From positions 434,001-498,000 of the forward strand of contig NZ_CP029287.2 of NCBI RefSeq assembly GCF_003201675.2: a stretch of 64,000 nucleotides of DNA, given 5' to 3'. This document shows, piece after piece, positions 34,545 to 44,606 of the stretch. Source of the stretch: Metallosphaera hakonensis JCM 8857 = DSM 7519 (GTDB lineage Archaea; Thermoproteota; Thermoprotei_A; Sulfolobales; Sulfolobaceae). Each line of letters starts with the position of its first letter. Positions within the stretch are counted from its first letter, which is position 1. Made by a program: the position numbers and the translations under genes. The notes under the pieces are model-generated. The model was not told the origin of the DNA, made no database searches, and saw only the letters and a list, made by a program, of their open reading frames with translations.

Positions 34545-35819
34545 TCACCTCCGTAAAAATAAATCTATCTTGTTATTAAGTGTTTTCTCAAGAGTAAATA
34601 TAAAATCCTTGAGATCCGATAGATCGTCTAGAAAGCAGAGGATGAGCAGCAACCTGAACTCCTCCCTTCTCATGACGTCCTTGAACACGGTGTAAAGCGA
34701 GTAGAAGACCATCAGCACGAAGATCAACTCGCGGAAGACGAACTTGGTGGAGCTCGTGAAGGGAAGGAAGGCCTTGATGTTCCTGTAAGACGTCTCAATG
34801 GGACCCCTAACCTTGTTGTACAGCTTCGCTTCCCTCTTGGTTAGGTTGAGGTTGGTCGCCCTCGCGAAGTACACTACGGTCTTCCTCTTCTTCTTAACGA
34901 TTTCCTTACCATACACCAGAAGTCTGAAGTTGACCTGCTCTTCCTTCTTACGTCTCTTATTGGTCGCGTACTCCCCGTCGAACTCCTCGTATATCTTCAC
35001 GTCCCCCACGGGGACTCCTATCACGTACTTGAACTGCGATATGAACCTGAGGACTTCCACGGTGTAGAAGTCCGCGTCCAGGGTTACGAGCCTCACCTTG
35101 AAGCCCATTCCCGCAATTTGCTCCACGAGGAACTTCACGATCTCGTCCTTGGTCATCCCGTTAACTTGGGGAACGAAGGCCAGGAGGAGCACCATTCCCT
35201 GATACTTCGTGGTCGCGGTGGCGTAGTTCCACGAGCTCCCCTTGGAACTACCCAACCCGTTCACCGGCTTACCGTACCACGTCTTCGTTAGTACTTCCGA
35301 AAAGTTTAAAACATTCTGTAATGATCTAGAAGAATGGAAAATTTAGTAGGGGCTTGCGAGATGGAAAAGGACGTTAAGGTGAGGGAGAATGAGGCTTCCG
35401 TGTATAGATGTGTAAGAAACGTCGTTTTCAGGTAAAATACGCAACTATAATTGATAGTCCCAAAATACTTGGGGCTAGATAAAATTGAGTGTTCATAACT
35501 TACCGGAAATACTAGTGGTCCAATCTATGGAGACGTCGACCTCCTTCACTCCCTTGAGCATCTCCATGTAAATCCTCCTCATGGACTCCAGGAGCTTCTC
35601 CACAACCTCGTTTCCCTGCTCCTCCACGTAGTTCCTCACGGTCTGAGGTGACACGTTGTACCCGTTGGACCTGCCCTCCACGGAGTCCTTCCACAAGCAC
35701 GCGGAGACCAGAACTCTCGCTACCTCCTCCGCCCTTCTCCCCTTGAAGGTTAACATGGAAAGTAATTTATATCCTATTTGTTGTAGATTATTTTGGTGAG
35801 GAAGACCCGGTGTTACCAC
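34545..35819 (-). pseudogene. DDE transposase split by a MITE
   Basis: The N-terminal part (35819 to 35517) has an HTH-like GYNVSPQTVRNYVEEQGNEV and reaches DVSIDWTT. Excising the MITE at 35289-35514 with one 2-bp duplication gives DWTTKTWYGKPVNGLGSSKG in frame. The C-terminal part has D in LVTLDADFYTVEV and E in RGPIETSYRNIKAFLP. Family not firmly placed; it resembles Sulfolobus IS transposases. The interrupted gene is inactive. Confidence 0.8.
35289..35514. mobile_element. 226-bp MITE, copy 2
   Basis: Same element as 24298-24523, differing at a few bases. Flanked by GT (35287-35288, 35515-35516), the 2-bp duplication also seen in reverse as AC. Confidence 0.9.
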
Positions 35820-35990
35820 CTTAGGTTCACCACGTGATAATACCGGGTTCCTCGCCTTAAACCTTTCTTCAATTTGTTGCGCTCTTCACAAAGCAATAAA
35901 TTCTATTACTTTTTACGAATCTGATACTACCCAACCAGAATTATTTTTCGTAAAATGATTTTGGGTCTACCGTAAAGGGCGAGGGTTCCC

Positions 35991-37080
35991 CTAGGACGGA
36001 TCATAGTTCGGGTTTACCGCCTTCATCCTCATCACTTCATGGCTAGTGGGTGCTTGAACCCACCCCGCTCCGTTCGTCCAGCGGTAGACCACGGGCTGGG
36101 CCTTCAGCCCATTACCCCTATCCCTCACCAAGAGTTGCCCTCTACTTTTGGTTCTTTGGGACTCGGGGATATGTAGGATATTCACCGCACCGTTCAGATC
36201 CGCGTTTATCACTTTACCCGTGCGGGGACACTTGAAAAGACCACGTTTAATACGCCCACTTCCGTGGGCTTCCCCGCATAGGGAACAAGTCTTAGAAGTA
36301 TAAGACTCATCCACCTTAACGATCTTAATCCCTAATTCCTCTCCAACCTCCTCAAAACGTTTAATAACGTGAGAATGTCCGGAATGTAAAAAATCAATTT
36401 ATACTGCGGAGAATATTCATGTTTTTATTATCTTTACAATGAATAATTCGAATCATCTATCTCGGGGAACGGAGTCTCACGATAGACTGTTTACAGGTTA
36501 TCCAGATATAACCTTATACCTAGAATAATTCTGGTTCTCATTTTAATATTTTCGCCGAAATATTTGCATTCCGGACATTGTCACGTAACTGTAGTTCCAG
36601 AAGTTTACAGTGAGCTTGTTGCCGTGGTCTCGTGATATCTCCCTAGGATAACCTACAACTACCTCACTTACCCCCTTCTCCTTCAACCCCTCCATTATTT
36701 TCCTAACCATGCTGTTCAGAGCGTGCTTTAGAGACCTCCTCTTATCGTGTAACAACTTCAACTTCTTACTCCTCCTTTGCCCGTGCCGTGCTAAAACTTT
36801 TTGAACCTCACTTACCCTCTTGCTATAATGCTCGTACTGTGAGAGAGCACTACCCCCTTTAAACACGTACCAATTGCCGTCCTCAACGTAAACAGTTGCC
36901 AAATTAACAATACCCAAATCCACGGAAGCCTTTAACCTACCCTCAACTTTCACGTTATTCTCAACCTCCACTGGAATATGAGCGTACCAACTCCTCCTAG
37001 CTTCGTCAACATACACCTCAATGTCAAATACTTCGTAAATGTTAAGGATGAGTTCTTGTGGAACTTTATTTGTTTTCAGA
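35991..37080 (-). pseudogene. tnpB: tnpB (IS200/IS605 family nuclease), N-truncated and MITE-interrupted
   Basis: The RuvC-like domain is present: D in KASVDLGIVNLATVY, the EVVVGYPREIS segment with the second acidic residue, and D in VINADLNGAVNI. The zinc finger is degenerate (CSLC kept, second pair CPRT instead of CPRC). A 212-bp MITE at 36371-36582 interrupts it. Excision with one ACGT restores NYSYVIKRFEEVGEELGIKI. The first 150 or so residues are missing, the open frame fading near 37105. No tnpA nearby. Defunct as a protein, though the right end could still make RNA. Confidence 0.82.
36371..36582. mobile_element. 212-bp ISA-related MITE, copy 2
   Basis: ACGT duplication at 36367-36370 and 36583-36586. 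Ends GAGAATGTCCGGAATG and GACAATGTCCGGAATG. One base shorter than 27980-28192 and otherwise almost identical. Confidence 0.9.
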
Positions 37081-37184
37081 GGAAGACAGATTGAATAATA
37101 TTAAATTAAACTAAAATTTCAGAATGTGCTGCTTGAATTGTTTTCACAATGATTAAGGATAAGGGATAAAGGTTACTGCGAGAA

Positions 37185-37829
37185 TTGAGACCCGTGTTGG
37201 CAATTCTAAATCACAGATTAGAGGGACTCGGAACTCTAAAGTCCGTATTTGAGGATATGGGGATAAAGGTAACCGAGAAGATGGCTACAGAGCTTTCGGG
37301 TAGGGAAACCTTTGATGGATTGATCATTATGGGTGGTCCAATGGGAGTGTATCAGATGGACAAGTATCCTTTTCTTAGGATCGAAACCAAGTTAATAAGG
37401 GACGCAATAGAAATGGGGAAGCCAGTTCTAGGTATCTGTCTTGGAGCGCAACTTATTTCAGCATCAATGGGAGGAGAGGTAAGGAAGGGAACATTTGGAG
37501 AAGAGATAGGAGTCAAGAGAGTGACCTTCCTCAAGGACCTAGGAGTAGGAAACTCTGCGGAGGTCTTCCATTGGCACGGAGATACTTTTTCTCTGCCTGC
37601 AGGAGCAACGCTCCTGGCCTACAGCGATAAGTACTTCCAAGGATTTCAGATGGGATCTACGATGGGATTACAATTTCATGTAGAGGTAGACTCGAGAATG
37701 ATAAGAGAGTGGATAAGGGAGTACGGAGGAGATACGAAACTAGTTGACGAAGTAAGTGAAAGAGAGGAACGCTTCAGAATTGTTGAGGATAAATTGATGC
37801 ATGCATGGATTGACTCGTTAAAGGGATAG
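37185..37829 (+). CDS. Class I glutamine amidotransferase-like protein (GMP-synthase-GATase type)
   Basis: 214 residues from a TTG start. The catalytic triad of class I amidotransferases is visible: C85 in LGICLGAQL, H165 and E167 in GLQFHVE. An HWHGD motif at 129-133 is typical of the stand-alone GuaA-like group. Such proteins release ammonia from glutamine or hydrolyse gamma-glutamyl conjugates. No synthetase partner is adjacent, so it is not assigned as guaA. Confidence 0.8.
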   Translation: MRPVLAILNHRLEGLGTLKSVFEDMGIKVTEKMATELSGRETFDGLIIMGGPMGVYQMDKYPFLRIETKLIRDAIEMGKPVLGICLGAQLISASMGGEVRKGTFGEEIGVKRVTFLKDLGVGNSAEVFHWHGDTFSLPAGATLLAYSDKYFQGFQMGSTMGLQFHVEVDSRMIREWIREYGGDTKLVDEVSEREERFRIVEDKLMHAWIDSLKG

Positions 37830-38058
37830 GAGCATCTGACTTGCGAAAGGTAGTGGGACATTCCTTAACGCCTATCCTTAAGATAACTTCCTGTGAGTAG
37901 GGTGAGGAGATTTTACCACCTCTAGCTGTGAAAGACAAAAGAATTCAATCTAATAATAGTCTCTAAATCTTCCTATTTAGACTAGAACCTTAGTCTGGCC
38001 TATCCTTCATGCCTCAAGAAGGCGACGAATAACACCTTTTTAGAATTACCAACGTTAA

Positions 38059-38988
38059 CTAGACTTTCTTCTCTACTACGATAATACTTGGCATCAAGTG
38101 GACGTCTCTTCCTCCTCCACGGTTCACGTGAAGTTCACCGGGGTTGAGGACCAGAAAGGTCGCAGCTCTCCTCTCGAAAGTATCCAATAGCACTCCCCTC
38201 AAATCAACGTCCTCCCACTCAACGTACTTCTCTTCCTTTTTCAGGGTGTCCAGGAACTTATCCAGATTGGAGGCAACCTTTTTGGCTCTCACCTCCGCGA
38301 TCACCTCATAAACGTCTATGGGTTCCCTAATCTCACTCTCTATGTGCTCCTCGTCCTCAGAAATGTGTTCTTTCTCATCTGGGATCGAAAGGATGGAGGG
38401 TAACTCCACTTTGTTTCTTGAGGCTATGGATAATATCTTTCCCTCTAAGTCGTGATAGATTTGAACTAGGGAGTCCACACCATCAAAGTTTCTATCCAGG
38501 ATTTTATAGATCTCAAGGTAATTCAGGGAAATGGATTGCAATTCCTCCAACTCTTGATCCTTAAGACCTCTCAAGAAACTCTGGTAAATTCCATCCTTAG
38601 AGGATCTATCTCTTAGGTAAAGGTAATCCTTAGCCTTGAACTGGTTTATTTCTTGGTCCAAAAAGAACTGCCTCATCTCCCTATGATCCTTGAACGTCTT
38701 AATGATCTTTATTGCGTAATCGGTCACCAAAAGGGACACGTTGTCCTGATATGAGAAGGGCTCACCATAGATGTAATCGAAGCCCAAGCACTTCCTCACA
38801 TCATTAACCGAGACGCACCCCTTGTTGACGTCTAAGACCACCGCCTCTCCCTGATCTTTGACTATGACGAAGTCCTTCACAGGGTCAATTGTCTCCACAT
38901 AGGTCACTCCAGATACATCGAAGGAGTTTCTCCTTAGAGCCATCGCCACTTGATATCTAGTCTGATGGAACTGATCCAGGAACTCCAT
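38059..38988 (-). CDS. Protein of unknown function, acidic with coiled-coil region
   Basis: 309 residues with no family recognised. The N-terminal 140 look like a compact alpha/beta region (DFVIVKDQGEAVVLDVNKGC). The centre is helical (LKDQELEELQSISLNYLEIY), then an acidic linker (DEKEHISEDEEHIESEI), and a C-terminal strand-rich end (AATFLVLNPGELHVNRGGG). TATA-like TTATACTTATTTAG lies upstream on the minus strand. Probably real and Sulfolobales-specific. Confidence 0.6.
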   Translation of the reverse strand: MEFLDQFHQTRYQVAMALRRNSFDVSGVTYVETIDPVKDFVIVKDQGEAVVLDVNKGCVSVNDVRKCLGFDYIYGEPFSYQDNVSLLVTDYAIKIIKTFKDHREMRQFFLDQEINQFKAKDYLYLRDRSSKDGIYQSFLRGLKDQELEELQSISLNYLEIYKILDRNFDGVDSLVQIYHDLEGKILSIASRNKVELPSILSIPDEKEHISEDEEHIESEIREPIDVYEVIAEVRAKKVASNLDKFLDTLKKEEKYVEWEDVDLRGVLLDTFERRAATFLVLNPGELHVNRGGGRDVHLMPSIIVVEKKV

Positions 38989-39404
38989 GATGGAAAAGAT
39001 GGATTGAAGACTTTATACTTATTTAGAGACAGGTCTCAGGTCAGTTAAGAATTATGGAAGGTTCAATTATTTCCGTAAAGTACTATTTAAGGGGAAATCA
39101 GCTCTTCTTCATGAGAACCATCATTAAGTGGTGAACTTCTACTTCATGAGCCCTTTGTTTCCCGAGCAGATAAGGAACTTCACCATTCCGAAGGCCTTCA
39201 ATCACCTAACCATGGCCTTCCCGTTTATACGTTTCTCTCGCGTGCCTATGATGTCCTCTAGATGATCCTCCAGACTAGTAGAGATCTACATTGTCGCATA
39301 ACCTGTCCAATCATCCATGACTAATACTTTTGATGAGTACCTAGGCGCTCCGAAAGCTCCCCATATGGAAGAACCCCTCTCAACTCTCTCCGTCTCGTGA
39401 GATC
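38989..39404. other. Intergenic, no gene seen
   Basis: About 415 bases containing only short frames. It includes the promoter of the 38059 gene on the minus strand and probably decayed sequence upstream of the frameshifted gene at 39405. Confidence 0.4.
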
Positions 39405-39790
39405 CTAGAACTTCCTTAACGTCTCAAGAAGGCTCTTAAGCAACTCAACCCCAGAATTCACTTCGTTTTCTAGTGACCTTTTGAGAGGAATTAACCTGGT
39501 GGTCTCGAACGTGAGATGTATGCCCGTATCGTCGTCTACCGTATATAGAAACACCTTAATTTTATCCTTCAATTTATTATTTTTCGAATACACTTCCCAA
39601 ATGATATCGCTATTACTAAAGTAAACTATGGCGTTGTACTTCTTGTTTAACGAGATAACTCAGGTGTCCAGTCTTCTCTAGACTTTTCACGTCGTAAAAG
39701 AGCCTGAGAACTCCCTGGGTCAGGAAGAAAGCTCTTATCTTCCTGGGATGGAAAGGACAGTCTGGAGTTGGATAGACTTCATCGTCTTTT
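39405..39790 (-). pseudogene. Frameshifted small gene of unknown function
   Basis: The minus strand encodes VYPTPDCPFHPRKIRAFFLT through KSLEKTGHLSYLVK, then after a one-base shift near 39640 KKYNAIVYFSNSDIIWEVYS through SLLETLRKF. A TATA box (TTTTTATAAAG, about 39793-39802) precedes it. The two halves join naturally as one alpha/beta protein of about 125 residues. Not recognised. Confidence 0.5.
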
Positions 39791-39980
39791 GACCCTTTAT
39801 AAAAAGATAGATTGTGTAACGAAACTAAGAACGCATTAAGTCTTCATGGTGAATTAGCACTCGCTTATCACGGGCTTCTTTACGTCCTACTTTCATATCC
39901 TGTCTTGGGTCCTTTCGGTTGCAGGGAATCTAATCGCAAACGGGTTTTTATGTCAGGAAGAAATTCGCAAACGCGAACAT

Positions 39981-40045
39981 TAGTGTTTCTGATGAGTTCC
40001 TAGCTAGCCACAGGTGCTTAGGGTAAATATTTACCGAAATTACTA
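39981..40045. mobile_element. MITE, TAGTRTTTCC-type, 65 bp, diverged
   Basis: TAGTGTTTCTGATGAGTTC start and ATTTACCGAAATTACTA end. Flanks are AT and AC, so the duplication is no longer exact. An older copy of the family. Confidence 0.7.
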
Positions 40046-40220
40046 ACGTATTTACACCGAATCCGTTGCGTATATAAAGAATGTCAAAAGGCTTTTCCAA
40101 CCGTTTCTGCTTCTCATTTTGATTATCTCATGTTCAACTAAGCTTGTTTTGGTAGTTAAAGACTTGTTTCAGAAATCGTTATGATACATCATTTTTATTT
40201 GTAAGAACCCATCTGACATA

Positions 40221-42206
40221 ATGGAAGTCGTAAAAAGCATTTGTCCATTTTGCGGTGTAGGATGTGGGGTTGACCTCTACGTAGACCGGTCAACTGTTGT
40301 GAGATTGTCCCCGGCAGGAGATCACGTTGTGAGTAAAGGTCACCTATGCGGAAAAGGCACCTTGGCTTATGAACCCGCTTACTCCTGGGATAGACTAGCT
40401 TATCCATTAAAGAAAGTGAAAGAAGAGCACATAAGAATATCTTGGGATATGGCCATAAAGGAAATAGTTGCCAAGCTCAAGGAAATCATTCAAAATTACG
40501 GCAGTGAAGCGGTGGCATTTTACGGCGGTTGTCAAAACACCCTAGAAGAGGTTTACTTAATGCAAAAGTTAGCGAGGGCTCTAGGGACGAACAACGTCGA
40601 CTCCTGCGCTAGGGTCTGTCACGAGCCTTCCGCGACTGCCCTAAAGGAAATGGTTGGAATAGGTGCATCCTCGATCTCGGTGGAAATGATTCCGAAAATG
40701 AACACAGTGGTGATTGCGGGGGAATCAGTGACCGAAAGTCACCCAGTGCTGTCCCATTACTTAACTGAGGCAAAGAAGAACGGGACTAAACTAGTTGTGA
40801 TAGATCCTAGAATAACTGGGACCGCCAAGTTCGCGGACCTTCACATTAGATTAAGGCCTGGAACGGATATAGCACTATTTAATGGAGTTGGGAACTACCT
40901 AATTGAAAACTCGTTAATAGATAAAGAATTCATTAAGGAGAGAGTAACAGGGTTCGAAGAGTACGTAAAAGGAGTATCAAAATACACGTTGGAGTTCACG
41001 GAAAAGGTTACCGGAGTCGTGAGGGGCGACATACAAAGGTTTGCCCAGTTAATTGCCTTGAAAGAAACCATATTCTCGTGGGGATTGGGCCTTACCCAGT
41101 CCTCAGGAGTTAACGGGGTAAGGGCTTACATAAACTTAGCGTTACTGACCGGAAACGTAGGAAAACGCGGGGGACTCCTAGTGTTTAGAGGACAAACCAA
41201 CGTTCAGGGATCTGGTGATCTCGTGAAGCCCAACGTGTTCCCCAACGGACCCATGAACGATGAGAACGCTGAGAGGTTAGCCAGGATATGGAACTTCAAA
41301 CCTCCAGTGAAGCCAGGATTGCCTGTGACGGAAGCCCTATTGAGAGATAACGATGTGAAGGCAATCGTATTCATGGGATACAATCCTGTAGCTAGCATGC
41401 CAAATAGGACGAAAGTTGAGAAGAGATTAAGAAACTTAGATTTGTTGGTTGTAATCGACGCATTTATGACCGATACGGCAAGATTAGCCGACTACGTTTT
41501 ACCTGCAGCGGTATGGGCTGAGAAAGAAGGGTCAGTCTCCAGCTTAGATAGAATAGTAAAGTGGAGGTTCAAGGCCACAGATCCCCCAGGTGAGGCTAAG
41601 CCGGACCACGAGATATTGAGGAAAATCGCGGAGGAGTTCGGATATGTTTTCGTAGACGATCCCAAAGAAATCTTTGAAGAGATTAAAAGGACTGTTCCCG
41701 TGTACTCTAACCTAACTTTAGACGAGGTTATGGACTACTCAACAAACTCAAGGTATCCATCTCATGAAATTACGTTATATGACGAGAAATTTTACACGGA
41801 AAGCGGTAAGGGCAAATTAATTTTCGTGCAACAGCCTGAAGTCAAGAAAGAGATGACCCTGATCACGGTCAGAAACGTTACTAGGTACAACACCGATGTG
41901 GTCTCTGGAAGGATACCTGGGTTCGGAAAGTACGAAAGCCCCATTTACCTTAGTCCAGATGACGCTGTGGAATTGGAAATAGGGGATAACGAAGAGGTGA
42001 TGGTCGCGTCAGATTGCGGTAAGATGAGTTTCAGGGTCAAGATATCTAGGGAGGTCCAGAAAGGAACCGCAGTTATGTACATGCATGACTTCAAAGTTAA
42101 CTACGTTGTTTGTGATGAACTGGATGAGATCACAAAAATTCCAAAATACAAACAGACAAAGATAAAGATAGTGAAACTAAACCGCAATGACATTGGTGGA
42201 CCCTGA
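40221..42206 (+). CDS. fdhA: Formate dehydrogenase alpha-type molybdopterin oxidoreductase
   Basis: 661 residues. The N-terminus binds a 4Fe-4S cluster through C8, C11, C15 and C43 (CPFCGVGC ... GHLCGKG). The bis-MGD Mo/W ligand is C133 in CARVCHEPSATAL, in the place of selenocysteine in FdhF. Later, NVGKRGGLLVFRGQTNVQGS and a C-terminal molydop-binding domain (RYNTDVVSGRIPGFGKYESP) complete the family. Formate to CO2 oxidation is the best guess; other small-substrate members exist. No FdhB, NuoF-like or FdhD gene is adjacent, and no signal peptide is seen, so it is probably cytoplasmic. Confidence 0.82.
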   Translation: MEVVKSICPFCGVGCGVDLYVDRSTVVRLSPAGDHVVSKGHLCGKGTLAYEPAYSWDRLAYPLKKVKEEHIRISWDMAIKEIVAKLKEIIQNYGSEAVAFYGGCQNTLEEVYLMQKLARALGTNNVDSCARVCHEPSATALKEMVGIGASSISVEMIPKMNTVVIAGESVTESHPVLSHYLTEAKKNGTKLVVIDPRITGTAKFADLHIRLRPGTDIALFNGVGNYLIENSLIDKEFIKERVTGFEEYVKGVSKYTLEFTEKVTGVVRGDIQRFAQLIALKETIFSWGLGLTQSSGVNGVRAYINLALLTGNVGKRGGLLVFRGQTNVQGSGDLVKPNVFPNGPMNDENAERLARIWNFKPPVKPGLPVTEALLRDNDVKAIVFMGYNPVASMPNRTKVEKRLRNLDLLVVIDAFMTDTARLADYVLPAAVWAEKEGSVSSLDRIVKWRFKATDPPGEAKPDHEILRKIAEEFGYVFVDDPKEIFEEIKRTVPVYSNLTLDEVMDYSTNSRYPSHEITLYDEKFYTESGKGKLIFVQQPEVKKEMTLITVRNVTRYNTDVVSGRIPGFGKYESPIYLSPDDAVELEIGDNEEVMVASDCGKMSFRVKISREVQKGTAVMYMHDFKVNYVVCDELDEITKIPKYKQTKIKIVKLNRNDIGGP

Positions 42207-42435
42207 ATCGCTCACCCGTCTAGTACTTGAGTGTCGTTACATCGCCTTTGAACATATTATACTTGGTCTTGATTAAAAGTATTTATCGTGAGGCAGATGG
42301 GATCAAAAAGTTGTTCAGAAGGAGAAGAAAACCGTAAAGTGTTACTAGAACAACCGCTATACTTAACTTATAATCTAATGTGACCATTCTATTGTAAATA
42401 TTATCAGAATGACGATATATAAATTTCAAAAATAT

Positions 42436-44556
42436 TTATTTATTTTCTGGTTTTTTCAATATCGCAATCATGGCAGGAAAATAGAAATTCCGAATAACGA
42501 AGGTGTCCAAGGATATGGCTACTACAAACGCTATTCCCAATTGCTCCAGAAAGCCCACGGGTATTAACGCTAAAACTCCTAGAGATATTGCTAAAATTAT
42601 TCCTAGCGAAGTAACTATCTTACCTGTTTTGCAGAACGCCCTCGGGACTGCCTCCCTGAAATCTTTAGAAGACTCCTCCTCAACAGTGGAAATGATAAAT
42701 GTACTGTAATCGCTCCCTAGCGACATTAATATTACAAATAATATTACAGGAATCAGATAGATTAACTGTTGATGCAGTAGAGTTGTTGAAATGATATAAA
42801 GTATAACAGTGGACCAGCTGATGCTTATTATAACACCACTAATTGAAATTAAGGCATATTTTATAGATTTAAATGATATCCCTATTACAAGAGCCGCAAC
42901 TAGGGTTATAAGAACCTCTAAGAGAGGATAATAAACTTCATTCACTCTCTGCTGATCTACTATACTGGACGTCAACCCTCCTACTATTATACTACTGTTT
43001 TCTCTTAAATGCCTGACCAAATTTATAGCATTATGGGAGTAAGGGGAATAATTCGAATAAAGTATGTAATAGTAGTAATTATTAATTTTAAATTGAGATA
43101 TGTTATTAATCACAATAGAATCTCCTTGTAAGAATGGACCGAATCCTCCGCTTATTCCCTTGACCTTCACGAGGTAGTTGGATATATTGTTTAGTTCATT
43201 AGATTTATTAGTAATTACAAATATAGGAAAAACGAAATTAGAGCCGAATTTACTCTCAAGGTAATTTAATCCTTGAATACTTGGTAAATTATTGGATAAA
43301 CCGGCTTGTATGTTATACGTAGTTGGTAGATTTACAAAGAATAAGATGGATGGAACGGTAAGCATTAGAATGATTCCCGTTATCAGAAGCTTATGCTCCA
43401 CTGAATATCTAGCGGTTTTGTAAAAGAACGACTTCTCAATTGGTTTCTTATACTTATTCTGCAAATCATTAAAAATTTTCCTTCCCAACAAGGAGATCAG
43501 AGAGGGGAGAAATGTAACTATAAATGTTACGTTGATTAGGACTGAAATTATGAGCACTATTCCCCAAGACAAGAATCCAGGGATCAACGAGAACGTCATT
43601 AGACTGAATCCCACAGTGAGTCCACTAATCAGTACCGTTTTTCCAGCTCTCTTGGCCGTCTCTAAGGCTGCCTCGTTATGGGATTTCCCAGATGACAGTT
43701 CGCCCTTGTATCTACCTAGTATGAATACTAAATAATCAGTTGTTATCCCTATTAACACGGCAGTAAGCGTATAATTGACTACGTAATCTACGGAACCAAT
43801 TAGTATACCACCTATCACTATTCCCAGATATCCTATTAATGTGGATATTGAGACCAAAAGCAAACTCAATAACGAGGCCCTAAAACTGTACAGTGTTATT
43901 CCCACAGCTATGGCCAACACCACAAAAATTAGACCGAATGCGAATCCGCTACGTGAGGTTAAACGTTGAGTATCGTAAAGTACGGCTCCATTACCCGTTA
44001 TGTAGAAAGAGTTGAAGTGGTTAGAGGCTATCTTCTCTACTTTTGGATAGTCGAATTGTGAGGCTGTTTCTCCGGTGGGGAGATAATAATTACTTGAAAC
44101 ATTAAAAACAATAAATACAAGAAAAGTTGAATTATCATTACTTACGTATCTATCTTGAATGAAGTTTGGAACGCCCTTCAAACCGTTATTTTGGACGTAC
44201 TGAGTGGCCAGGGTTCGGTTATCTAAAACGTTGGATAGAAAGTTCATGTAATCCGAGAAAGGGGACTCCACCTTTGACACGTAAGGTAGTTTTTCTATCT
44301 GTTCCTGAAATTGCAGAACGTTACTAGATGATATATTGAAGGGGCTCTCTTTAACTATCAAAATCAGGGTATCGTTATTTATAGGAGATAACACTCTGTC
44401 TACAATGTAACTTTGACTGTCTTGAAGAGCGGGATTCTGAGGATTATAGCTTATGAATTTATTATAATTTAACGCTGGGATAACCATAAGGAAGAGAACC
44501 ACAGCCCAGACCATGACGATGGCTCTTCTTCTTTTGATTATATTATTCCAAGCCAT
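42436..44556 (-). CDS. RND/MMPL-family membrane transporter
   Basis: 706 residues with about 12 hydrophobic segments arranged as two repeats, each with a large outer loop after the first helix. SSD/MMPL-like signatures include GLIFVVLAIAVGITLYSF and GITTDYLVFILGRYKGEL in the first half, and LMSLGSDYSTFIISTVEEES in the second. Substrates are likely lipids or hydrophobic compounds driven by protons. It lies 46 bases downstream of an Lrp-like regulator on the same strand, which probably controls it. Confidence 0.85.
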   Translation of the reverse strand: MAWNNIIKRRRAIVMVWAVVLFLMVIPALNYNKFISYNPQNPALQDSQSYIVDRVLSPINNDTLILIVKESPFNISSSNVLQFQEQIEKLPYVSKVESPFSDYMNFLSNVLDNRTLATQYVQNNGLKGVPNFIQDRYVSNDNSTFLVFIVFNVSSNYYLPTGETASQFDYPKVEKIASNHFNSFYITGNGAVLYDTQRLTSRSGFAFGLIFVVLAIAVGITLYSFRASLLSLLLVSISTLIGYLGIVIGGILIGSVDYVVNYTLTAVLIGITTDYLVFILGRYKGELSSGKSHNEAALETAKRAGKTVLISGLTVGFSLMTFSLIPGFLSWGIVLIISVLINVTFIVTFLPSLISLLGRKIFNDLQNKYKKPIEKSFFYKTARYSVEHKLLITGIILMLTVPSILFFVNLPTTYNIQAGLSNNLPSIQGLNYLESKFGSNFVFPIFVITNKSNELNNISNYLVKVKGISGGFGPFLQGDSIVINNISQFKINNYYYYILYSNYSPYSHNAINLVRHLRENSSIIVGGLTSSIVDQQRVNEVYYPLLEVLITLVAALVIGISFKSIKYALISISGVIISISWSTVILYIISTTLLHQQLIYLIPVILFVILMSLGSDYSTFIISTVEEESSKDFREAVPRAFCKTGKIVTSLGIILAISLGVLALIPVGFLEQLGIAFVVAISLDTFVIRNFYFPAMIAILKKPENK

Positions 44557-44591
44557 AAGATATTTAGTAATAATTATATGAAAAGTGCTTA

Positions 44592-44606
44592 CTAGTCAAT
44601 GACTAG
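44592..44606. promoter_or_regulatory. 15-bp palindrome between regulator and MMPL gene
   Basis: CTAGTCAATGACTAG is a perfect odd palindrome overlapping the regulator's stop and lying about 36 bases before the MMPL start. TCAATGA also occurs near the regulator's own promoter (ATCAATCAATGAT on the minus strand, about 45225-45237), suggesting one recognition core (inference). Confidence 0.55.

Larger units (their letters stand above)
34532..35971 (-). mobile_element. IS element with GGTAGACCCAAAATCA ends, carrying a 226-bp MITE
   Basis: Terminal inverted repeats GGTAGACCCAAAATCA (34532-34547) and TGATTTTGGGTCTACC (35956-35971). About 1.21 kb without the MITE. Adjacent to the right end of a tnpB element. 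The target duplication is not clear. Confidence 0.75.

Noticed and set aside
37185-37829. guaA (GMP synthase amidotransferase subunit)
   Set aside because: No neighbouring synthetase subunit and the HWHGD-type stand-alone group fits equally well.
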